Assembly (NCBI GenBank): GCA_029247585.1
Contig: JAQWKY010000042.1
Location: 1 to 39,640 of the forward strand
DNA length: 39,640 bases
Source: Flavobacteriales bacterium
GTDB taxonomy: Bacteria > Bacteroidota > Bacteroidia > Flavobacteriales > UBA7430
Reading direction: 5' to 3'
The first letter of the stretch is position 1. Each line of letters begins with the position of its first letter. Position numbers and translations under genes: made by a program. Under the pieces are notes generated by a model. That model had not been told where the DNA came from. It searched no databases and saw only the letters and a program-made list of their open reading frames with translations. Positions 9,945 to 18,094 of the stretch are shown here, one piece after another.

Positions 9945-11071
9945 TGAATTTCTTTTACAATTTTATCACAAATAAACTCAGCGCTTTTTCCATCACCAAA
10001 CAATTCTGGGAAAATTAATTTTTTTGATTTTAATAGCTGATATTTTTCACTCAAATCATCAAAACTTGCATCAATCAAAAGAGCTACTCCTTGATCAATT
10101 ATTTCTACCCATTCGGTTTCTGACCTTAAAATTAAGCAGGGTTTTTGAAAGAAATAAGCTTCCTTTTGCACCCCTCCTGAATCTGTGATAATTAATTCGC
10201 AATTCTTCTCTAGTGAAATCATCTCATGAAATGAAACAGGATCTGTAACGTATATAAATTTATGATTTCGCAGAGAATCCCACTCACCCTCAGTTAAAAC
10301 ATGCATCATAGCTTTTTTAGTTCTCGGGTGAATAGGGAAAACGATGCGTTTCTCAAATTTCTCAGCGAACTCAATCAGCGACACATAAATAGCCTTTAAT
10401 CGATCTGGATCATCCGTATTTGAAGGGCGATGAAGCGTAAATAAGATGTAATTGTTTTGAACCAAATAGTCAGCAAGCCCTTCTTTTACTTTCTCTGAGA
10501 AATAGAGCGAATTATCATACATGACATCTCCACACAAATAAACGCCTGGAGCATCTGAGCTACACTTACCTTCCCGATGAACAATTCCTTCTTTTTTCAA
10601 ATTCTCTATAGAAGACTCACTTGGACAAAACAATAAGGAAGAACAATGATCCGTTAAAATTCGATTGAGCTCCTCAGGCATCTTTTTATTGAAAGATCTG
10701 AGCCCGGCCTCAACATGTATCAATGGAAGGTTATTTTTTGAAGCAACTAGAGCACCTGCCAAAGTTGTATTGGTATCCCCATAAACAAGTAGGGCTTTTG
10801 GATTTTCAAGATCTAAAATCTTTTCAAGCTGAAGCATTATTTCAGCCGTTTGCTCAGAATGACCAGTAGCCGATAGTTTGAAATGATGATTAGGGCTCGG
10901 TAAGTTCAATTCTTCAAAAAAAACAGAAGACATATTTGCATCGTAATGTTGACCACTATGGACAATGACTTCCTCCAATCTATCGGAAAAGACACCTCTA
11001 ATTGCACGACTAATAGCCGCCGACTTGATAAATTGTGGACGCGCTCCAATGAGCGTGAGTATTTTCAACAT
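9941..11071 (-). CDS. wecB: UDP-N-acetylglucosamine 2-epimerase, non-hydrolysing
   Basis: It interconverts UDP-GlcNAc and UDP-ManNAc, supplying ManNAc-type sugars for surface polysaccharide. The 376-aa product has normal length and shows the family opening LTLIGARPQFIKSAAISRA. Further motifs are VHSGQHYDANMS, VYGDTNTTLAG (catalytic Asp), IHVEAGLRS and MPEELNR (catalytic Glu residues), LHRPSNTDD (His) and ITDSGGVQKEA (UDP binding). It is the first gene of a coupled block with the deacetylase-like and FemAB-like genes. A -7 element lies 17 nt upstream. Orthologues in other loci are called wecB or mnaA. Confidence 0.93.
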   Translation of the reverse strand: MLKILTLIGARPQFIKSAAISRAIRGVFSDRLEEVIVHSGQHYDANMSSVFFEELNLPSPNHHFKLSATGHSEQTAEIMLQLEKILDLENPKALLVYGDTNTTLAGALVASKNNLPLIHVEAGLRSFNKKMPEELNRILTDHCSSLLFCPSESSIENLKKEGIVHREGKCSSDAPGVYLCGDVMYDNSLYFSEKVKEGLADYLVQNNYILFTLHRPSNTDDPDRLKAIYVSLIEFAEKFEKRIVFPIHPRTKKAMMHVLTEGEWDSLRNHKFIYVTDPVSFHEMISLEKNCELIITDSGGVQKEAYFFQKPCLILRSETEWVEIIDQGVALLIDASFDDLSEKYQLLKSKKLIFPELFGDGKSAEFICDKIVKEIQ

Positions 11072-11088
11072 GCCAACCTAAGTTTATA

Positions 11089-11096
11089 CAAATGTA
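11089..11096 (-). promoter_or_regulatory. -7 element before wecB
   Basis: Minus-strand TACATTTG, identical to the -7 box of the ribosomal promoter, 17 nt before the wecB start and between wecB and radC. No good -33 TTTG/TTG is seen at the usual distance, so confidence is moderate. Confidence 0.5.
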
Positions 11097-11106
11097 AAGA
11101 AAAGCA

Positions 11107-11793
11107 CTACATTCTACCTTCGTCAGCGAAACTAAAATACGACTGATCCGTAATTATTAAATGATCTAAAACCTGAATATCCATACACTGTGCAGCTTTC
11201 TTAATTTTATCCGTAAGTGAAACATCAGCACGACTTGGGATTGCAACTCCTGAAGGATGATTATGACACAGAATTAAAGCTGTAGCATTCACCTCCAATG
11301 CACGCTTAAGAACAAGTCGCACATCAACGATGGTAGCGGTCATTCCTCCGTCACTATTTTTTTGCTTAGCGAGCACCTTGTTTGCGTTATTCAAATAAAG
11401 AACCCAGAACTGTTCTGTTTGCAAATCTTCCATAAGGGGCTTCATTAGATTAAAAACGTCAGCACTTATCGTAATTATAGATTTATCTTCTGCTTCGCTC
11501 AAACGACGCCTTCTTCCCAACTCTAGAGCAGACATCACCCCAATAGCCTTGGCGCTACCCATCCCCTTGACGGTCAGTAAATCTTTCATCTGAAGTTTAG
11601 AAAGCAAAGATAAGTTATCATCAGCCAATGCCAACACGTCTCTGGCAACAATAAGTGCAGATCTATCTTGAGTTCCAGATCTAATTAAAACAGCTAACAA
11701 TTCTGTATCACTTAATGCTACTGCACCTTTACGAATAAATTTCTCACGAGGGCGATCTTTTTCCGACCATTCCTTTATGGTATTATTATACAT
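11107..11793 (-). CDS. radC: RadC family JAB-domain protein
   Basis: The 228-aa product has an N-terminal UPF0758/helix-hairpin-helix part (VKGMGSAKAIG, residues 75-85). A JAB/MPN metalloprotease-like domain follows, whose zinc motif is intact: LCHNHPSG (H177, H179) followed by S..D (D190). The family was once linked to DNA repair, but that role is disputed and its substrate is unknown. Length is normal. It lies just downstream of the rpsT terminator with no clear promoter of its own, so partial read-through or an unrecognised promoter must express it. Confidence 0.92.
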   Translation of the reverse strand: MYNNTIKEWSEKDRPREKFIRKGAVALSDTELLAVLIRSGTQDRSALIVARDVLALADDNLSLLSKLQMKDLLTVKGMGSAKAIGVMSALELGRRRRLSEAEDKSIITISADVFNLMKPLMEDLQTEQFWVLYLNNANKVLAKQKNSDGGMTATIVDVRLVLKRALEVNATALILCHNHPSGVAIPSRADVSLTDKIKKAAQCMDIQVLDHLIITDQSYFSFADEGRM

Positions 11794-11823
11794 AACTAAT
11801 TATTACATCATCTTGATAAAGAT

Positions 11824-11854
11824 AAAAAAAAAGCCTTTCCAAATGGAAAGGCTT
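11824..11854 (-). terminator. Rho-independent terminator of rpsT
   Basis: AAGCCTTTCC, loop of four, GGAAAGGCTT forms a perfect 10-bp stem (11831-11854). On the minus strand it is followed by a run of U (complement of the A-tract at 11824-11830). It begins 26 nt after the rpsT stop. Confidence 0.9.
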
Positions 11855-11879
11855 GTATACTGTTATGTATGTTTGCTAT

Positions 11880-12131
11880 CTATAGTGAAGCAATTTTCTT
11901 TGCTAGCTTGGACTTGAGGTTAGCTGCTTTGTTTTTGTGGATGGTCCCACGTTTTGCCAACTTATCAATTTGCGCAACTAACTTTGGCGCAGCAGCTAAA
12001 GCAGCAGCTTTATCATCTTCTGCACGAACGTCTCTAAGAGCGTTACGCATAGTCTTGTGGTAGTACTTGTTGTTAAGAGCTTTCGGCTTATCTGAGCGAA
12101 TTCTTCTTAGTGTTGATTTATGGTTAGCCAT
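11880..12131 (-). CDS. rpsT: 30S ribosomal protein S20
   Basis: S20 binds 16S rRNA in the body of the 30S subunit. The 83-aa product is Lys/Ala-rich with the family start MANHKSTLRRIRSDK and the C-terminal signature GTIHKNKAANLKSKLAKK. It begins 25 nt after the 3' end of a tRNA-Glu gene with no promoter in between, so it is probably cotranscribed with that tRNA and released by processing of the tRNA 3' end. A strong terminator follows. Confidence 0.96.
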   Translation of the reverse strand: MANHKSTLRRIRSDKPKALNNKYYHKTMRNALRDVRAEDDKAAALAAAPKLVAQIDKLAKRGTIHKNKAANLKSKLAKKIASL

Positions 12132-12156
12132 AATTTTTAGCTTTTTACTTTTTTAG

Positions 12157-12228
12157 TAGTCCGTAGGGGATTCGAACCCCTGTTGCATGGATGAAAACCA
12201 TGAGTCCTAACCCCTAGACGAACGGACC
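12157..12228 (-). tRNA. tRNA-Glu (anticodon TTC), copy 1
   Basis: Folded by hand on the minus strand: acceptor GGTCCGT/ACGGACT (first pair G-U), D-arm GTCT/GGAC, anticodon stem CATGG/CCATG fully paired, loop TTTTCAT giving anticodon TTC, T-arm AGGGG-TTCGAAT-CCCCT, discriminator A. It is 72 nt long and CCA is not encoded. It lies upstream of rpsT on the same strand. Confidence 0.95.
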
Positions 12229-12248
12229 TTGATCCTTGTTAAGGGCTG

Positions 12249-12279
12249 CAAATTTAAATAGAAAATTTTAACCCACAAA
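12249..12279 (-). promoter_or_regulatory. Promoter of tRNA-Glu copy 1 and rpsT
   Basis: On the minus strand TTTG (12279-12276), a 19-nt spacer, then TAAATTTG (12256-12249) followed by CA. Box sequences and spacing match the ribosomal promoter. The start would lie about 15 nt before the tRNA. Confidence 0.75.
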
Positions 12280-12290
12280 GGAAATATAAT

Positions 12291-12307
12291 AAAAGAACGT
12301 TTCTTTT
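12291..12307 (-). terminator. Possible weak terminator after tRNA-Glu copy 2
   Basis: AAAAGAA-cgt-TTCTTTT is a perfect 7-bp inverted repeat starting 2 nt beyond the 3' end of tRNA copy 2. It is A/T-rich and lacks a long U-tract, so it may be only a processing or weak termination signal. Confidence 0.3.
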
Positions 12308-12308
12308 G

Positions 12309-12380
12309 TAGTCCGTAGGGGATTCGAACCCCTGTTGAATGGATGAAAACCATGAGTCCTAACCCCTAGACGAACGGACC
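12309..12380 (-). tRNA. tRNA-Glu (anticodon TTC), copy 2, with a disrupted anticodon-stem pair
   Basis: It is identical to copy 1 except at one base. The 3' side of the anticodon stem reads CCATT instead of CCATG, so the bottom pair (positions 27-43) becomes C-U rather than C-G. All other arms, the TTC anticodon and the discriminator A are intact. It is 72 nt long with no encoded CCA. A -7 element lies 27 nt upstream. It is probably functional, but a slightly weakened stem is predicted. Confidence 0.92.
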
Positions 12381-12407
12381 TTAGCAAAGCTTTTGCTTTA
12401 GCGAGTG

Positions 12408-12415
12408 CAAATGTA
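12408..12415 (-). promoter_or_regulatory. -7 element of tRNA-Glu copy 2
   Basis: Minus-strand TACATTTG followed by CA. At the usual -33 position only a degenerate TTTC is seen. The leader between it and the tRNA contains a small inverted repeat (AGCAAA-gct-TTTGCT). Confidence 0.55.
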
Positions 12416-12648
12416 ATAAAATTGTAGAATCACAGAAATCTATCTAACGAAAATATTCTATTTTTTTAATCCCGGTCAAAATCAAAATTACAATCAATCA
12501 CAGCATCTGATAGTTTTACTAATAAAACTAGAATAATTAAATTCCTTGAAAATATTTTTATTTAAATTTAATTATCTATTTTTTTATATGTATTTTCACG
12601 CTATAGGAACTAATAAATTTTATACTAAACGCCAAAAAGTTAAGAAAT

Positions 12649-13155
12649 ATGAATGTATCTGAATGGGAAAAATCACACTGGGAAAGAAGCACGAAAAACA
12701 TGCACCTGTTGCTCATGGAAGACTCTTACCTGTTAGCCAAAATACACTTCCTGGCTGAAAAAAAGAGATGGGAAATCTGCTTATTCAAAAAGTATAGTGA
12801 GACGCATTTGAGTCCACAAATTCGAATACAAGATTTTAATCGTGCCAAAAAATTCACCACAATGATTCTCGGGGAAGGGATTATTGACGACCCAAATTGG
12901 CAGGATTACAGCAAAACAACAGCTCATTTGTACGATCGTTTAGACGGAGAATTGCTAGCAATGCTGAATTTTGACCTAGAACTAAAAAGTTGGCATACTA
13001 AAGTTCTTAGGAGAGAGTATACGACCTATTTAAACGAAAAAATAGGTGTTGAATGGCTTGACCAGATAAAAAAAGTAACAAAAGATTTGGTAAAAGCAGA
13101 GCCCTATGAATATATGAAAATCATAAAAAATTTCGAATCATCTCGACTGAAGTAG
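12649..13155 (+). CDS. Hypothetical protein, unrecognised family
   Basis: I do not recognise this 168-aa protein. It begins MNVSEWEKSHWERSTKN, has no signal peptide or membrane segment, and looks mostly alpha-helical, Lys/Glu/Leu-rich and basic overall, with scattered Trp. Two Tyr-rich patches occur (DYSKTTAHLYDRLDG and AEPYEYMKII). It stands alone: the flanking genes are on the minus strand, and the roughly 270 nt upstream are very A/T-rich with only a poor -7-like TATTTTCA at 12591. Codon use looks like its neighbours. It could be a lineage-specific or transferred gene; a shadow ORF is unlikely, because nothing else is encoded here. Confidence 0.6.
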   Translation: MNVSEWEKSHWERSTKNMHLLLMEDSYLLAKIHFLAEKKRWEICLFKKYSETHLSPQIRIQDFNRAKKFTTMILGEGIIDDPNWQDYSKTTAHLYDRLDGELLAMLNFDLELKSWHTKVLRREYTTYLNEKIGVEWLDQIKKVTKDLVKAEPYEYMKIIKNFESSRLK

Positions 13156-13244
13156 GTTCAACATCTAGCCCACAACCCCTTTGATTAAAACCTAGAATAA
13201 ACTATTAATTCACTCCCTTAAAAATTTCTATATCTGCGAGATGG

Positions 13245-14720
13245 TTAATACGCTTTTGCAAACAACACTCGTCTTTTGGACGGCGCACCCGTAAGAATAC
13301 ACTTCCCTTCCTCCTCTTTTACATCAAAAGGAATACAACGAATAGTTGCCTTAGTCAAGTCTTTAATTTTATCTTCTGTCGCTATGGTTCCGTCCCAATG
13401 GCACGAAAGAAAACCAGCTTTTGTATTGAGTAACTCTTTAAAAGTTTCAAAATCGTCAACCTCTGTAATATGACCATCTCTGTAATCAAGTGCTTTGTTA
13501 AACAAATGCTCTTGAATCTCATTCAACAATGAAGGAACAAAGTTTTCAACTTCATCCATAGCCATAAACTGCTTTTCCAAAGTATCTCTTCGCGCAACCT
13601 CTACCGTTCCTTTTTCCAGATCTTTGGGTCCTATAGCTATACGAACAGGAACACCCTTTAACTCATATTCGTTAAATTTCCAACCCGGCTTATGCGTAGT
13701 TCGATTGTCGTATTTCACACTTACACCTTTAGCTCTGAGCGATTTCATGATTTCTGTAGCTTTTTCATCAATTTGCGCCAATTGCTCATCGTTACGATGA
13801 ATAGGAACAATAACCACCTGCCAAGGTGCTAAGTTTGGGGGTAAAACAAGACCATGATCGTCAGAATGCGTCATCACTAAAGCACCCATTAATCGCGTTG
13901 AAACACCCCAAGAGGTAGCCCAAACATGCTCTAAAGCTCCTTCTTTCGATTGGAATTTCACATCAAATGCTTTGGCGAAATTTTGCCCCAGGAAATGCGA
14001 TGTACCAGCTTGCAAGGCTTTACCATCTTGCATTAAAGCTTCAATACAGTAGGTTTCCAGAGCACCTGCAAAACGCTCTGATTCCGACTTCACCCCTTTA
14101 ATCACAGGTATAGCCATGAAATCCTGAACAAAATCGGCATACACATTACACATTTGTTCGGCTTCTTGTAAAGCTTCTTGCTTTGTAGCATGGGCTGTAT
14201 GCCCCTCTTGCCACAAAAACTCGGCTGTTCTTAAAAATAAACGGGTACGCATTTCCCATCGAACTACATTTGCCCACTGATTTACCAAAACAGGAAGATC
14301 ACGGTAGGATTGAATCCATTTTCTATACGTATCCCAAATAATCGTTTCCGATGTAGGTCTTACAATCAACTCTTCCTCAAGCTTCGCTTCTTCATCGACA
14401 ACAATCCCCTTACCATTAGGATCATTCTTTAGTCGATAATGCGTTACTACTGCACATTCTTTGGCAAAACCATCAACATGTGAGGCCTCTTTACTAAAAT
14501 AGGACTTTGGAATAAACAAGGGGAAATAAGCATTCACATGCCCTGTCTCCTTAAACTTCTTATCGAGCTCAGCCTGCATCTTTTCCCATATCGCATAACC
14601 GTAGGGCTTAATGACCATACAACCACGAACTCCCGAGTTTTCAGCTAAATCGGCCATCACGACCAATTCGTTATACCATTTTGAATAATCTTCCGTTCTA
14701 TTAGTGAGCTTCTTTGCCAT
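13245..14720 (-). CDS. proS: Prolyl-tRNA synthetase, eukaryote/archaeal-type
   Basis: It attaches proline to tRNA-Pro. At 491 aa it lacks the editing insertion of the longer typical bacterial enzyme. It has the architecture of the eukaryote/archaeal type: class II core with motif 2 [20 protein letters not shown], motif 3 region [19 protein letters not shown], an anticodon-binding domain, then a C-terminal domain with several Cys ([20 protein letters not shown]) ending in Tyr (LFAKAY). This ending is typical of the group. It is transcribed divergently from the secreted-protein gene at 14867. Confidence 0.96.
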   Translation of the reverse strand: MAKKLTNRTEDYSKWYNELVVMADLAENSGVRGCMVIKPYGYAIWEKMQAELDKKFKETGHVNAYFPLFIPKSYFSKEASHVDGFAKECAVVTHYRLKNDPNGKGIVVDEEAKLEEELIVRPTSETIIWDTYRKWIQSYRDLPVLVNQWANVVRWEMRTRLFLRTAEFLWQEGHTAHATKQEALQEAEQMCNVYADFVQDFMAIPVIKGVKSESERFAGALETYCIEALMQDGKALQAGTSHFLGQNFAKAFDVKFQSKEGALEHVWATSWGVSTRLMGALVMTHSDDHGLVLPPNLAPWQVVIVPIHRNDEQLAQIDEKATEIMKSLRAKGVSVKYDNRTTHKPGWKFNEYELKGVPVRIAIGPKDLEKGTVEVARRDTLEKQFMAMDEVENFVPSLLNEIQEHLFNKALDYRDGHITEVDDFETFKELLNTKAGFLSCHWDGTIATEDKIKDLTKATIRCIPFDVKEEEGKCILTGAPSKRRVLFAKAY

Positions 14721-14777
14721 TTGTATATTGCGAAGTTTATGGAATAATATTTGCTAATAGTTAGTAAATTAGCCTCG

Positions 14778-14785
14778 CAAAGCTA
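14778..14785 (-). promoter_or_regulatory. -7 element before proS
   Basis: Minus-strand TAGCTTTG followed by CG, about 57 nt before the proS start. A TTTG lies upstream but only 15 nt away, shorter than the usual 17-23 nt, so the -33 box is uncertain. Confidence 0.4.
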
Positions 14786-14866
14786 ATAAATTAAGGGTTA
14801 CAAAAAATCCACTGACAGAATAAATCCTTAAGCAAAGACTTCTATTAATTGACAAGAGGACTATTT

Positions 14867-15808
14867 ATGAAAACTATTTCTTGGATTACGACACTTTTAA
14901 CTGCCTTTTGCATCACATCTGTATCTGCACAAGATCACCAGAAATGGTATGCAGATGACATCTACTACGATGTTTCTGAAAAAGAGATCAGCTACTTTGA
15001 AATCACCTTTACTAGTTACACAGAAATTGAATCTGGAGAAGCGCCAAGAGAGTCTTTTGAGGATAGAATGTCCTACTCTACACGAATCAACAGGTTTCAC
15101 AGAAACTACTATGGATCTTCTCTGAGTTTTAATTATGGGTATTTTCACGAACCTTTTCACAATGATGTTTGGAGGTACCCTAATTACGGGTATGACCCAT
15201 TTTATGATTACGGATGGAGTTCATTACACTACTACGATTGGAACGCTCCCTACTACAATTACGGTTGGCACAGAGCTTGGCACTCTCCATGGCATCACCG
15301 TCATGCTTACCATGTTTGGTACAACCCCTATGAATACGGATACACCTCTTACGGCCAGGGTAAGAATGAATACACAACTAAAAAAGTACATTATGGACCA
15401 AGAGATGGTTTAAGTTCAAATGTACCTAGCAATAGCAACCGATCTTACACGACACGAAGTAGTAACTCATCGCGATTATCCAACCAAAACAGTTTGAGAA
15501 ACTCCGGAACAAGAATGATGCAAGAGAATCAAAGTCCTCGTTCTAAAAATAGTAGTTTTGAACGCTCAAATTCAAATAAAAAACCCATCTCAAAAAGCAA
15601 CTCTTCATCTGCCATAATAAGACCTAACAGGAGCAACTATTCAAGTCAACGTAAACCAAGAGATACTAAAAACGTATCTGAATGGCTCAAAAAAGAAATT
15701 CGTTTGAAATCAAATTCACAAGAATCGAATTCAGGTAATGTTCCATCGTATCGACCATCCAGAAGCTCTAACACCAGAAATTCTGGAAACTCAAGAAAAT
15801 CAAGATAA
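14867..15808 (+). CDS. Secreted protein with a Tyr/Trp/His-rich central region
   Basis: The ORF track starts at an upstream TTG (14849); I choose the ATG at 14867 because it opens directly into a signal peptide, MKTISWITTLLTAFCITSVSAQ, giving 313 aa. After about 80 ordinary residues there is a low-complexity aromatic segment rich in Tyr, Trp, His and Gly (for example YDPFYDYGWSSLHYYDW and HRAWHSPWHHRHAYHVWY). A Ser/Asn/Arg-rich C-terminal half follows and looks disordered. No enzyme domain is visible. Bacteroidota often carry a poorly annotated gene of this kind beside proS and a FadL-type porin. It is 9 nt upstream of that porin gene and probably cotranscribed. An envelope or cell-surface role is inferred. 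Confidence 0.75.
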   Translation: MKTISWITTLLTAFCITSVSAQDHQKWYADDIYYDVSEKEISYFEITFTSYTEIESGEAPRESFEDRMSYSTRINRFHRNYYGSSLSFNYGYFHEPFHNDVWRYPNYGYDPFYDYGWSSLHYYDWNAPYYNYGWHRAWHSPWHHRHAYHVWYNPYEYGYTSYGQGKNEYTTKKVHYGPRDGLSSNVPSNSNRSYTTRSSNSSRLSNQNSLRNSGTRMMQENQSPRSKNSSFERSNSNKKPISKSNSSSAIIRPNRSNYSSQRKPRDTKNVSEWLKKEIRLKSNSQESNSGNVPSYRPSRSSNTRNSGNSRKSR

Positions 15809-15817
15809 ACCACAACT

Positions 15818-17281
15818 ATGAAGCGTTTTATTCATTTATGTATAATCCTTTTACTGGGATATTCACTACATGCACAAAATCATGTTGATGCACTACGCTA
15901 CTCTCAAGAGAGCCTATGGGGTTCAGCCCGACATGTTGCTATGGGAGGTGCTTTCGGATCTCTTGGTGCTAATGCAAGCTCTACAAGCTACAACCCAGCA
16001 GGCATTTCAACACATACCACAAACGAACTTTCCGGAAGCATCAATTTTAGTGACCTAGAATCACAATCTATGTTTCAGCATTCTTCAAATAAATTCAACA
16101 AAAATAGAACGCTATCCATACCCAACATAAACTATGTCAACGCTACTGTTTTTGACCCTGAAGATTTTGGAGATTGGAATCGCTGGAACTTCGGTATAGG
16201 ATTCAATAGACTTGATGATTACAATCAAGACATTTATTTGGAACACACTTTTTCATCTTCCAATCAAAACGAATATCCATTGAGTAAACTATTTATTGAC
16301 AATGCTGATAGAACTGCGTACTATGACCTGGATAACTTCAGAGAAAAACTAGCCTTCAAGACCTACGTAATAGATACCCTAGGAGGTATTAGCAAATACA
16401 AATCAAATGCTAGTTTCGCAAATACAATACAAAGCTACAAATCCAGTCAATCAGGAAGTAAGAATGAATTTTACATCAGTCTGGGAGCAGCTTATCAAAA
16501 CAAACTGTTTCTAGGAGTGACCATTGGATTTCCAAGCATCGAGTATAAGGAAGTAACGTCAACTTCGGAAAGCAATTACAACCCAAGCACTGAAGACACT
16601 ACCAAATTAAGATCCTTTGACTACAAAACAAACCTCTCGGTTTCAGGCTCAGGGGTCAACCTCAAACTTGGCCTCATCTACAAATTGGACGAAAACATCC
16701 GCTACGGATTTGCACTTCACACACCTACCTATTACGAACTTCAAGAAGAGTATTGGACAAGCATGACCTCTGACTTTGTAGATGAAGAGCAACTCAGATA
16801 CGATGAGTCTGTTTTGGGCATCTATGATTACGGACTCTACTCTCCCTTCAAAATGATTAACAGCTTGGCTTTTATCATTAAGAAAAAAGGAGTCATTAGT
16901 ATCGATTACGAGTACCTAGACTATGGGACTGCAAAAATCACTTCAGACTTTTATAATTATACAGAAACCAATAAAAACGTAAAAAATTACTATAAGAGTG
17001 CATCCAACCTAAAAATAGGTGGTGAATTTAGAATTCACCCACAACTTAGTCTTAGAGCAGGATACGCATTATACGAAAGCCCGTTCGCTAACAACCTAAA
17101 CGATGCGAGCAAAGAATATTTGACCCTAGGACTGGGTTTAAAAGTAAAGCAATACTTTTTTGACCTGGCTCACATCAGCTCACTGAGCAAAGAAGACTTA
17201 TACATCTATGATGGAGCTTCAACAGCGAGCATCGAATCAAAAAACAACCAACTTTTGCTCTCTGCTGGATTCAAATTCTAA
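15818..17281 (+). CDS. OmpP1/FadL/TodX-family outer membrane protein
   Basis: This 487-aa product has a signal peptide (MKRFIHLCIILLLGYSLHAQ). The characteristic N-terminal plug follows (WGSARHVAMGGAFGSLGANASSTSYNPAG, seen as GSARHVAMGGAFGSLGA). Alternating beta strands come next, ending in an aromatic C-terminus (LLLSAGFKF) typical of outer-membrane barrels. FadL-family porins take up hydrophobic compounds such as long-chain fatty acids; the substrate here is unknown. It follows the aromatic-rich secreted protein by 9 nt and ends at a bidirectional terminator. Confidence 0.85.
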   Translation: MKRFIHLCIILLLGYSLHAQNHVDALRYSQESLWGSARHVAMGGAFGSLGANASSTSYNPAGISTHTTNELSGSINFSDLESQSMFQHSSNKFNKNRTLSIPNINYVNATVFDPEDFGDWNRWNFGIGFNRLDDYNQDIYLEHTFSSSNQNEYPLSKLFIDNADRTAYYDLDNFREKLAFKTYVIDTLGGISKYKSNASFANTIQSYKSSQSGSKNEFYISLGAAYQNKLFLGVTIGFPSIEYKEVTSTSESNYNPSTEDTTKLRSFDYKTNLSVSGSGVNLKLGLIYKLDENIRYGFALHTPTYYELQEEYWTSMTSDFVDEEQLRYDESVLGIYDYGLYSPFKMINSLAFIIKKKGVISIDYEYLDYGTAKITSDFYNYTETNKNVKNYYKSASNLKIGGEFRIHPQLSLRAGYALYESPFANNLNDASKEYLTLGLGLKVKQYFFDLAHISSLSKEDLYIYDGASTASIESKNNQLLLSAGFKF

Positions 17282-17293
17282 ACAATCATTCAC

Positions 17294-17323
17294 AAAAAAA
17301 GGCATCCTAATGGATGCCTTTTT
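17294..17323. terminator. Bidirectional Rho-independent terminator
   Basis: AAAAA-GGCATCC-taat-GGATGCC-TTTTT, a 7-bp GC-containing stem extended by A-U pairs. It lies between the convergent outer-membrane protein gene (plus) and the zinc-ribbon gene (minus), with U-tracts in both directions. Confidence 0.9.
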
Positions 17324-17344
17324 AATATTGTAAAATAGCGTTCG

Positions 17345-18091
17345 TTATTCAACTCCAGCCATAACTTTATCAACCAAAACACGACCGCAGTGTTCGCATA
17401 CTGTCACCTTCTTTCGCGCAGCAATATCCATCTGCCTTTGAGGTGGCACAGTATTGAAACATCCACCGCAGGCATCTCTAAGTACAGGAACAACGGCCAA
17501 ACCGTTTCTTACGTTGCCTCTCAGTCTTTTGTAGGCATTAAGCAATCGCTCATCGATTACTTTTTCAGCAGTAGCTGATTCTTTTGATAATTTTTCTTCG
17601 TCCTTTTGAGTCTCAGAAATGATACTCTCGAGTTCAGAATTTTTAGTTTTCAAATCCTCTTGACGTTCCTCAAGACGAGTTTTTGCAGTAGAGATAACAT
17701 CCATTTTCCCAACAATGGAAGACTTTGCTTCCTTAATTCTTTTTTCAGCCAATTCAATTTCAAGATTTTGAAATTCAATTTCTTTATTCAAAGAATCAAA
17801 CTCTCTGTTGTTACGGATGTTCTTTAATTGCTCCTCATACTTCGCTATTAAAGCTTTTGAATCTATAATCATAGACTCTTTCTCTTTGATAGATGCATCG
17901 AAGTTTGCAATCTCCTCATTGATATTAGAAACACGTGTTTGCAATCCTGCAATTTCATCTTCTAAATCTTGAACCTCTAGGGGTAATTCTCCACGTAAAA
18001 TCTTTATTTTATCGATTTGCGTGTCTATGGATTGAAGTTTATACAAAGCGATTAGCTTATCTTCAACGGTAGCTTGTTTTGCTTTTGCCAT
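17345..18091 (-). CDS. Coiled-coil zinc-ribbon protein (COG1579 / zf-RING_7 type)
   Basis: The 248-aa product is a long alpha-helical coiled coil (about residues 10-190, with NIRNNREFDSLNKEIEFQN in the middle, a family hallmark). A C-terminal C4 zinc ribbon follows, CGGC (C208, C211) and CEHC (C232, C235). Helicobacter and Campylobacter homologues bind RNA or translation components and affect flagellar gene expression, but the general role is unsettled. It starts 3 nt after the Nif3-like gene, a pairing I associate with Bacteroidota, suggesting cotranscription. Confidence 0.9.
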   Translation of the reverse strand: MAKAKQATVEDKLIALYKLQSIDTQIDKIKILRGELPLEVQDLEDEIAGLQTRVSNINEEIANFDASIKEKESMIIDSKALIAKYEEQLKNIRNNREFDSLNKEIEFQNLEIELAEKRIKEAKSSIVGKMDVISTAKTRLEERQEDLKTKNSELESIISETQKDEEKLSKESATAEKVIDERLLNAYKRLRGNVRNGLAVVPVLRDACGGCFNTVPPQRQMDIAARKKVTVCEHCGRVLVDKVMAGVE

Positions 18092-18094
18092 CTC

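Noticed and set aside
12309-12380. tRNA pseudogene call for copy 2
   Set aside because: Only one stem pair is lost; the anticodon, all arms and the promoter remain, so I kept it as a probable functional tRNA.
14849-14866. TTG start of the aromatic-rich secreted protein proposed by the ORF track
   Set aside because: It would place six residues before a perfect signal peptide; the ATG at 14867 is the natural start.
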